From assembly GCA_023954355.1 (NCBI GenBank), contig JAMLID010000028.1, positions 1 through 40,814 of the forward strand: a DNA stretch of 40,814 nucleotides, given 5' to 3'. This document shows, one piece after another, positions 35,415 to 40,814 of the stretch; the stretch's first letter is position 1; the number at the start of each line of letters is the position of its first letter. The notes beneath the pieces were generated by a model, which was not told the origin of the DNA, made no database searches, and worked only from the letters and a program-made list of their open reading frames with translations. The DNA is from Oligoflexia bacterium (lineage in GTDB: Bacteria; Bdellovibrionota; UBA1018; CAIPTA01). Made by a program: the position numbers and the translations under genes.

Positions 35415-37433
35415 TTATTCTTCTTGTTCTTCAGTCGATGCGTCATCAAGAGTAAATGGAGTCCATTTGCTATCTAACTTCGCCGCTGATCGAGAAGAAG
35501 AGCGAGATCTATTGTTTCTATCTAACTCTTTTTCGATATATTCTGCAAAACGTTTTGTATATTTGTCATCTTCACAATTAAAGAGAGGGTCTAGGCTAGC
35601 TTTTTGTTTTCTAGATTCAGATTTACGAAGAGCTGCATCTAGGTGCTTTTCTAAATCAGGTACAGAGCGGTAGCCTGAAGCTTTTCGATCAAAGTCAGTA
35701 GGTGGTAAGAAGCGAATCGCTTTCTTAAACGAACATTTATTTGATCGTGGTAGGCTTTCGGGTTCGTCTCTATCACCGAAAACTTTTGCTAATTTCTCGA
35801 TATGAGAAGGCTCACCATATAGCCCTTGTCCGTTAACAACAATTAATTCTACTTGGCTTTGGTCTGCATTGACTGCGCAATCATAGGGATCACCTTTACA
35901 AGAGAGCAGAGTAAGGTTTGCATTATAGCCACGTTCTACTTTTCCGATTTGTTTTTCCATTTGAAGAGCTTTTGCTGCATTTACCGTTGCCATCTCAACT
36001 AGATCTTTATTGGAAATACTTTTCTCACGGATATGATCTAAGTATCGTCTTGCAAGATTTAGTTCATCTAAAATATGTTTTGATCCGGTTGGTGTCCAGT
36101 CAACACCAATGGCGATATTTACTCCGGCAGCTTTTGCTGCTTTTACATCGAGTGTTTCTCCATATAGCAATAAGTTTGAGAAGGGCGACCAAACAATAGA
36201 GATATCATTTCTAGCCGCATCTCTTAGATCAGAAGTGCTGAGTCCTACGCCGTGAATAACTACTAGTCCCTTTTTTGTTAAGTCTAGTTTTTTTGCATAA
36301 GCGTACTCTAGTTTGTTGTAAGCGTCTTTTCTCATTCCCTCAGATAAGTGAGCAACAATTGCCTTTGGACCACTTGTTTTATAGTAGTTTAAAGCAGACT
36401 CTCTTACGCTAGTTTCAAACATACCAATATAGCGACGAATAGAAGAAGGTACAGTTAATACTCCGCCTTTTGATAAGTAATCGTAGGCTTTTTTCTCGTC
36501 TTTTCTCGCTTTTAAGTAAGAGTCGCTGCCTTTACCGAAAATCCAGGTTTCCATCGCAATCATTTGTTTTTCGATATCTTTCTCACTGGCATTGTAGGGT
36601 GGGCCAGAAAGATATTGAGCAATTTCTTTTTCTGCTTTTCTAAAATCTGACTGAGAGGTTGATCTTTCTAATCCAAAGTCATTGCCTATTAATAATTTTA
36701 GTCCATTACCAACGGTATGGTTCTCTTTAACAAAGAACTCTACCCATGAAGTAACTTTGTTATCATCAAGCATTTGCTTATAGGCTTTTTCATAGTTCAT
36801 GCCTTTTTTCATATTTGGTTCTATATATTTTTGAAAAACAGATCCAAGTAGGTCTGGCATAATCATATCAGTCATTGAGCGAAACTTGATATCGTTAAAG
36901 TCTTCAGGGATTTCTATATTATTGATGCCAAAGCCTCTTGCGCATTTTGAGTCGCCACCGATGCCTTGAATAGCAGTTGCTCCACCGGCCATGGCTTTAA
37001 TTTCTGCCCAGCGAACCGCGGCACAAACTGTGTCTCCTCGAACACCACGCATATTCGCGCTTACAGCGTCTTTATAGTCTGAAAATTTTGAGCGCCATTC
37101 AAAGCGATTTAAAAACTGTGATTGGGCTAAATCCCAAAGCGGAAGAATATTGTATTTAACATGGCTGTGCATATCCATGAAGCCAGGAAAAATAATAGCA
37201 TTGGTATCTACGATTTCTACGCCACTTGGCTTGCTAGTAGAAACAGAGTCGATCTGACCACGACTAATCACTACATAAACTTTTTCTTTTGGCTTATCTG
37301 CCAGATACCCAGATACTGCCCATTTTTCAGATGATGCAATAAAGCGTTGACCATGTTTCGTTTCATTTGCCGTATTTTGAAAATTGGCACATGAAGCTAA
37401 AATAAAAGCAGATAAAAGTAGCCAACGAATCAC
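35415..37433 (-). CDS. Amidohydrolase-superfamily lipoprotein
   Basis: 672 residues from a GTG at 37433 with GAGGAGG upstream; the frame is open back to 37559, but only this start puts a lipobox signal peptide (VIRWLLLSAFILASC, C15) at the N-terminus. The amidohydrolase core has metal ligands in MDMHSHV (H89, H91), AHLSEG, VVIHGVG and IGVDWTP, as in the TRZ/ATZ and imidazolonepropionase-like groups. The family hydrolyses C-N bonds of cyclic or aromatic amines; here it is envelope-located, which is less usual. A C-terminal region of about 120 residues is charged and Ser/Arg/Lys-rich. Substrate unknown. Confidence 0.88.
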   Translation of the reverse strand: MIRWLLLSAFILASCANFQNTANETKHGQRFIASSEKWAVSGYLADKPKEKVYVVISRGQIDSVSTSKPSGVEIVDTNAIIFPGFMDMHSHVKYNILPLWDLAQSQFLNRFEWRSKFSDYKDAVSANMRGVRGDTVCAAVRWAEIKAMAGGATAIQGIGGDSKCARGFGINNIEIPEDFNDIKFRSMTDMIMPDLLGSVFQKYIEPNMKKGMNYEKAYKQMLDDNKVTSWVEFFVKENHTVGNGLKLLIGNDFGLERSTSQSDFRKAEKEIAQYLSGPPYNASEKDIEKQMIAMETWIFGKGSDSYLKARKDEKKAYDYLSKGGVLTVPSSIRRYIGMFETSVRESALNYYKTSGPKAIVAHLSEGMRKDAYNKLEYAYAKKLDLTKKGLVVIHGVGLSTSDLRDAARNDISIVWSPFSNLLLYGETLDVKAAKAAGVNIAIGVDWTPTGSKHILDELNLARRYLDHIREKSISNKDLVEMATVNAAKALQMEKQIGKVERGYNANLTLLSCKGDPYDCAVNADQSQVELIVVNGQGLYGEPSHIEKLAKVFGDRDEPESLPRSNKCSFKKAIRFLPPTDFDRKASGYRSVPDLEKHLDAALRKSESRKQKASLDPLFNCEDDKYTKRFAEYIEKELDRNNRSRSSSRSAAKLDSKWTPFTLDDASTEEQEE

Positions 37434-37453
37434 ATCAACCTCCTCGATGAATG

Positions 37454-37477
37454 AATATACCTTGCCATAAATTATGG
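37454..37477 (-). promoter_or_regulatory. Candidate promoter and palindrome before the amidohydrolase gene
   Basis: On the minus strand, TATATT (37459-37454) lies upstream of the GAGGAGG ribosome-binding site. Five bases further upstream is a perfect inverted repeat, CCATAA-A-TTATGG on the plus strand (37465-37477), near where a -35 box would be. The palindrome could bind a regulator. No good -35 hexamer was seen. Confidence 0.32.
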
Positions 37478-37755
37478 ATTCTAATCGGTTTTGAATCCAG
37501 TCTTCATAAGAGGTTTTGGCTAAAAGCTTTCGATTAAGCTTAGAAAGCGGATATGGCAAAAAATAACTAAGTAAAACTAACTAGAATTGTTGCCATAAAA
37601 ACTAAATAAACAAAGTTTAATGAAAAAATAATATACCTGGAAAAGTGTTTAAAGAACTAAAAAAGGTTTTATAAAGTTTGCTGTTTTACCGACAAGATTC
37701 TTGGTCTAGGCTTAGATAAGCGAAAGAAAACCTCTTAACCAATGAAAGGGCTTCC

Positions 37756-39846
37756 ATGAAATTTCAGCGCCTCAAAATTATTTCTTTAAGTACTTTACTC
37801 TGTTCTGCTTTATTAGTGATATCTTGTAGTTCTATGAGTAATCAAAATACCGATCGAGAAGTTGCTTCTTCAGGCAAAGATAGAGGCAGCCCTGGGGCAT
37901 ATGACCCGGGTCCAGAGAAAGATTCATCATGGGCTGAGCTTTTTGCTTCTACGCCTAACTATAGAGGTATTGGTGATGCTGTGATAGGTGGCTCTGGGGA
38001 GAAGTTTCGTTGGGTATTTGGTCCTATGTGGTACAGAGGTCGCTTAGGTAAAGACGAGGTAAAAGTATTCGTAGTGGGCCAAGAGGGAGCGCAGGATGAG
38101 AACGTATCAAATAGAGCGTTCACAGGTTCTACTGGTACAAAAACCCAGAATTTTTTAAACCACTTAGGAATCAGATATTCTTATATTTTCTTAAATACAT
38201 TCGTATATACCATTAATGGCCAACTAAGTGATGATCCAAAATTTAAATGGTTAGAGCAAGGTGTTGGTAGCCCGATTGTAGATTATAGACATAAGCTTTT
38301 CGATAACGTGGCAAAAATGAACCAAAATTCTTTGGCTCTTTTAATGGGTGTTGGTAGCGGCGGTAAAGCATCGTTAATGAGCTGGATTAAATACCATGGC
38401 GGTGTTTGTAGAAGTTATAATCCTGAAAGCTGTGACCTTACGGCAATTGAGAAGAAGTTTAATTTGAAAAAGAAACTTTTCGCCATTGGAGTGCCTCATC
38501 CGGGTGGAGCGAATCCTAACTTAGGTGGTACAGGACAATTGCAGAAAATTATCGCTGGATTTGATAAAGCAGCAAAATTAGTTTTTGAAAAAGCAAAAAA
38601 CGATTCTAGCTGGATGCCTGAAGACTATATGGATATTTCGGGTAGAGGGGCAAAAGCAAGAAGAGGAAGCAAGTATCGTTATTCGAATGCTCCTGTTCCG
38701 CACTGGGATTTTGCTTTCGGAACAAACTGGAGAATGGGTAAAGATGGAACAAGCTCAAACCGTCAGGGAGCAGATTCTATTCAAGTGTTCTCAGATGATG
38801 GTGAGTATAATCCACCAAGAGGCAAGTTCTCGTATGTAGACTTATATGAGCCAAAGTCTTTTAATGGTTTTACTGATTCAGGCAAGCCGATTGCTGAGTT
38901 GATGGACTATACTGCTGACGGTGGCCAGTATGTAGGTGACTTGCCTTATGAATCACCTAAATATATTCCTTCAAAACCAGATCGAGTAAATTGGTATGAT
39001 TACGGACCTTGCGGAGAGTATACAAATACCTGTGACCTATCAGAGCTATTGATGGGACAAAAGAGCGGGTATCAGTGGCCTGACTTTAAGCGTTTAGGTG
39101 TTACCTCTCATGAAAGTTTTGGAACTGGCCCTATCTATAGAGGCCGTTTGCAAAAAGCCAAAGTGATTGTTTTGGCTGATCAAATGAGTCATGATGATTT
39201 TTTCTCTACAAGAGCACTTACAGGAGATGCTGGGCAAAAGTTGCAGTCATTTTTGTATGCTCTAGGGTTAACAGAGAGCTATGCAATTATTCGTACCTTG
39301 CCAGTAGATACTCTTGACCTAAGTGATAGCGAAAGAGAAGCAGTTATTATGGACCCACAAGTAGTAAAGGTTCGTAATAAAATTTTCGAAGAAGTGCTAA
39401 ATAACTCTAGCCCTCAAGCGATTGTTAGCTTTGGTCGCTTTGCTAGAAAAGCGCTTGAGTCGGCAAATAAATCTCGTGTGCCGGTATTTCACTTAGATGA
39501 AGTAACCGATGGTCATGCGTCTCAGTGGAATGAAGTTTTCAACGGAATGAAGCAATTTGTTCGTGGAGATGTTCAGGCAATGTCTAAGTATTCTGGTAGA
39601 AACTCAACCATCAACAGAAGTGATTTGCCAGCGCATACAAGATGGTGGATGGGTACAACCGGAGACCGTGCTAGAAGAGCAATTAATAAGAGCTCTAAGA
39701 AGCCTGATCCAGATCATTATATGATTACCGCACCATATTGGGTAAAAAAGCTAAGACCAATTCGTGCTTCCGTAAAGGTGCCATCAGGCCTACCTACCTT
39801 TTTAGGGGACGAGGTAGAAGCTTCAGACGAGCCTTCTGAAGAGTAG
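37756..39846 (+). CDS. Large lipoprotein with two uracil-DNA-glycosylase-like segments
   Basis: A 696-residue lipoprotein (signal peptide ending LVISC, C24). Residues 102-150 read KVFVVGQEGAQDENVSNRAF, then TGSTG..TQNFLNHLGI, then a strand with LNT. This resembles the first block of family 4/5 uracil-DNA glycosylases (VGEAPGxxEDxxGRPFVGxxGxxL...LGI...TNVV). A later IGVPHPGG (about 243-250) is in the place of their HPS motif. A second copy begins near residue 468 (KVIVLADQMSHDDFFSTRAL, TGDAGQKLQSFLYALGL) and continues with IVSFGRFARKALE and PVFHLDEV. The key residues are only partly kept, so the segments may bind but not excise bases. No other family recognised. Confidence 0.75.
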   Translation: MKFQRLKIISLSTLLCSALLVISCSSMSNQNTDREVASSGKDRGSPGAYDPGPEKDSSWAELFASTPNYRGIGDAVIGGSGEKFRWVFGPMWYRGRLGKDEVKVFVVGQEGAQDENVSNRAFTGSTGTKTQNFLNHLGIRYSYIFLNTFVYTINGQLSDDPKFKWLEQGVGSPIVDYRHKLFDNVAKMNQNSLALLMGVGSGGKASLMSWIKYHGGVCRSYNPESCDLTAIEKKFNLKKKLFAIGVPHPGGANPNLGGTGQLQKIIAGFDKAAKLVFEKAKNDSSWMPEDYMDISGRGAKARRGSKYRYSNAPVPHWDFAFGTNWRMGKDGTSSNRQGADSIQVFSDDGEYNPPRGKFSYVDLYEPKSFNGFTDSGKPIAELMDYTADGGQYVGDLPYESPKYIPSKPDRVNWYDYGPCGEYTNTCDLSELLMGQKSGYQWPDFKRLGVTSHESFGTGPIYRGRLQKAKVIVLADQMSHDDFFSTRALTGDAGQKLQSFLYALGLTESYAIIRTLPVDTLDLSDSEREAVIMDPQVVKVRNKIFEEVLNNSSPQAIVSFGRFARKALESANKSRVPVFHLDEVTDGHASQWNEVFNGMKQFVRGDVQAMSKYSGRNSTINRSDLPAHTRWWMGTTGDRARRAINKSSKKPDPDHYMITAPYWVKKLRPIRASVKVPSGLPTFLGDEVEASDEPSEE

Positions 39847-39870
39847 AATCAGGTAAAAAAAATCAGAACT

Positions 39871-39902
39871 AAAAGAGGTCTATTTCTAATAGGCCTCTTT
39901 TT
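39871..39902 (+). terminator. Rho-independent terminator of the large lipoprotein gene
   Basis: AAAAGAGGTCTAT pairs with ATAGGCCTCTTTT (one T-G wobble, 13 pairs) around TTCTA, ending in a T-rich run. It starts 24 bases after the stop codon. Confidence 0.85.
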
Positions 39903-39999
39903 ATTTGATCTCTAAGCATTTAATATTAAAGAAGATTAATTTATTTGTGCAGAAATCTAAGTCTATGGTCGATGAAGCTTAGTAAGCAGGGGGATAGTG

Positions 40000-40392
40000 A
40001 TGAAACAGAGTACAAAAATAGGGACGATTGTTTTTGTCTGCGTGACGATGGCATTTTTTGCTGCCTGTAAAAAAAATAAAAAGAGCATTCCAAAAGATAA
40101 AGAGGGTACACCTTGTGGATTCGTAGTACCTCAGCTTGGAAGAGTTTGTGAAGACGGCTCTTATGCGAAATTTTCTAAAGATGGTTCGTGTTCTTTAGAG
40201 TGTCCTGAGGATGCTAAAGAGACAGTAACTGTAACAGAAACGGGTACTGGTACAGATACCGGTACGGGCACTAATACGAACACCAACACAAATACGAATA
40301 CGAATACGCAAACGGTTACCGATACGGTGACAGCTACGGCAACAGCAACAGTGACTCAGTCTGCTGTGGTTGGTGTGCTAGCGCCGAATTAG
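40000..40392 (+). CDS. Small lipoprotein with Thr-alternating tail, first tandem paralog
   Basis: 130 residues from the ATG at 40000, with AGGGGGA five bases upstream; a GTG directly before it is in frame. The signal peptide ends FFAAC, followed by a lysine-rich linker (KKNKKS). A cysteine module (CGFVVPQLGRVCEDGSYAKF, then a C-x3-C) has four Cys shared with the next gene. The C-terminal 45 residues have Thr at every second position with N, G, D, A or V between. The tail could be an extended or O-glycosylated stalk on the cell surface. Function unknown. It is followed by its own terminator. Confidence 0.82.
   Translation: MKQSTKIGTIVFVCVTMAFFAACKKNKKSIPKDKEGTPCGFVVPQLGRVCEDGSYAKFSKDGSCSLECPEDAKETVTVTETGTGTDTGTGTNTNTNTNTNTNTQTVTDTVTATATATVTQSAVVGVLAPN
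40222..40356 (+). repeat. In-frame Thr-x repeat coding region
   Basis: Forty-five codons in which Thr alternates with another residue (mainly Val, Gly, Asn, Ala). The DNA is a loose six-base repeat of ACN plus a variable codon (AAY, GGY and others). Synonymous codons vary between units, so it is not a pure recent slippage tract, though it could still change length by recombination. Confidence 0.85.
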
Positions 40393-40416
40393 AAAAATTA
40401 CGATCTCTAAGGTTGT

Positions 40417-40454
40417 AGAGCCTAGGACATCAATGTCTTAGGCTCTCTTTTTTT
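40417..40454 (+). terminator. Rho-independent terminator after the first small lipoprotein gene
   Basis: AGAGCCTAGGACAT pairs with ATGTCTTAGGCTCT (one G-T wobble) around a very short loop, followed by seven T. It separates the tandem lipoprotein genes. Confidence 0.88.
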
Positions 40455-40562
40455 GAGCCGTTTTATCAAAGGCCTTTTACTTAAAACACGCCAATTTACT
40501 ATTTTGCGCATCAAAGTTCTTTTGGGCTTTGGACGATGAAGCATTTAGGTAGGGGGCATTTT

Positions 40563-40814
40563 ATGAAACACAGTACGAAGTTAGGGACGATTGCACTCGT
40601 ATGTATTGCGATGGCATTTTTTGCTGCTTGTAAGAAAAAAGATAAAAAAGACGACAATATCGCAAAAGACAAAGACGGCAGGGTTTGTGGTATGAGCGCC
40701 ACAATGGAAGCTCGTGTATGTGAAGATGGCTCTTATGCAGTTTTTGCAAAAGACGGTACTTGTGCGTTGATTTGTCCTGAAGACAACCAGAATTTAGGTA
40801 CTGATACGGCAACG
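40563..40814 (+). CDS. Small lipoprotein, second tandem paralog (runs off the window)
   Basis: 84 codons open to the window end, starting at the ATG at 40563 with TAGGGGG upstream. The sequence parallels the previous gene: MKHSTKLGTIALVC, a signal ending FFAAC, the lysine-rich KKKDKKDD, then CGMSATMEARVCEDGSYAVF and C-x3-C with the same four cysteines. The last visible residues, LGTDTAT, look like the beginning of a similar Thr-rich tail. The upstream sequence around TGGNCGATGAAGC is also shared, so the duplication includes the leader. Its 3' end lies beyond the window. Confidence 0.85.
   Translation, partial: MKHSTKLGTIALVCIAMAFFAACKKKDKKDDNIAKDKDGRVCGMSATMEARVCEDGSYAVFAKDGTCALICPEDNQNLGTDTAT

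Noticed and set aside
35415..37433. Amidohydrolase as the missing ACMS decarboxylase of the aminomuconate pathway
   Set aside because: It is a 672-residue lipoprotein with TRZ/ATZ-like motifs, much longer than ACMS decarboxylase, exported, and in a separate transcription unit.
37670..37695. TAAAGTTT...ACCGACAA as a flagellar sigma28 promoter for the large lipoprotein
   Set aside because: The spacer is about three bases shorter than in the sigma28 consensus and the second box is imperfect.
40222..40356. Thr-rich repeat tract as a CRISPR-like or non-coding repeat
   Set aside because: It is in frame within a lipoprotein gene, the units are six bases, and synonymous variation shows coding constraint.

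Overview
The window looks like chromosome from a predatory or predator-related bacterium of the Bdellovibrionota (Bdellovibrio-like). This is inferred from the mixture of genes and not from any marker RNA: many lipoproteins and exported proteins of unknown family, a secreted thermonuclease, an exported esterase, an AgmX/PglI-type lipoprotein, a MinD-like ATPase beside a J/RodZ-HTH protein, and extensive amino-acid and propionyl-CoA catabolism. The DNA is AT-rich with short intergenic gaps and many ATGA or stop/start overlaps. I saw no rRNA, tRNA, CRISPR array, insertion sequence or prophage.

Layout. 1-2258: start of an MFS transporter (minus), a lipoprotein, and a bactofilin-like membrane protein. 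2266-7855 (minus): a probable operon of MinD-like ATPase, degenerate J/RodZ-HTH protein, rluD, pgeF, a VKOR-DsbA fusion and tatD. 7974-10545: a polyprenol/diacylglycerol kinase-like protein and two unknown exported or anchored proteins. 10586-15196 (plus): a membrane sensor kinase overlapping an NtrC-type regulator that lacks the sigma54-contacting GAFTGA loop, then nagZ. 15278-19443 (plus): a small exported protein, then a tight cluster of ferritin-like protein, carbamoyltransferase, a 58-residue SxtK/DUF5989-like protein and an SGNH-type protein. 19460-21448: an exported esterase (minus) and a 2-oxoglutarate/Fe(II) oxygenase.

21452-26541 (minus) is a four-gene operon turning propionyl-CoA into succinyl-CoA: pccB, pccA, a biotin carrier protein, and methylmalonyl-CoA mutase catalytic subunit. 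28611-34369 (minus) is a second catabolic operon: type II asparaginase, 2-aminomuconic semialdehyde dehydrogenase, a DUF4920 protein, the catalytic LigB-type aminophenol dioxygenase subunit, a fusion of the non-catalytic LigB subunit with a RidA-type aminomuconate deaminase, and a kynurenine-formamidase-like hydrolase. Together they suggest breakdown of tryptophan/kynurenine or 2-aminophenol compounds, consistent with life on host protein. The asparaginase has a strong promoter placed so that the mRNA would be leaderless.

34465-40814 carries a secreted thermonuclease, an amidohydrolase lipoprotein, a large lipoprotein with two segments resembling uracil-DNA glycosylase folds, and two tandem paralogous lipoproteins, the first with a Thr-every-second-residue tail. 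The leading candidates for something new are the LigB-RidA fusion pathway, the UDG-like lipoprotein, the loop-less NtrC regulator and the ferritin/carbamoyltransferase cluster.
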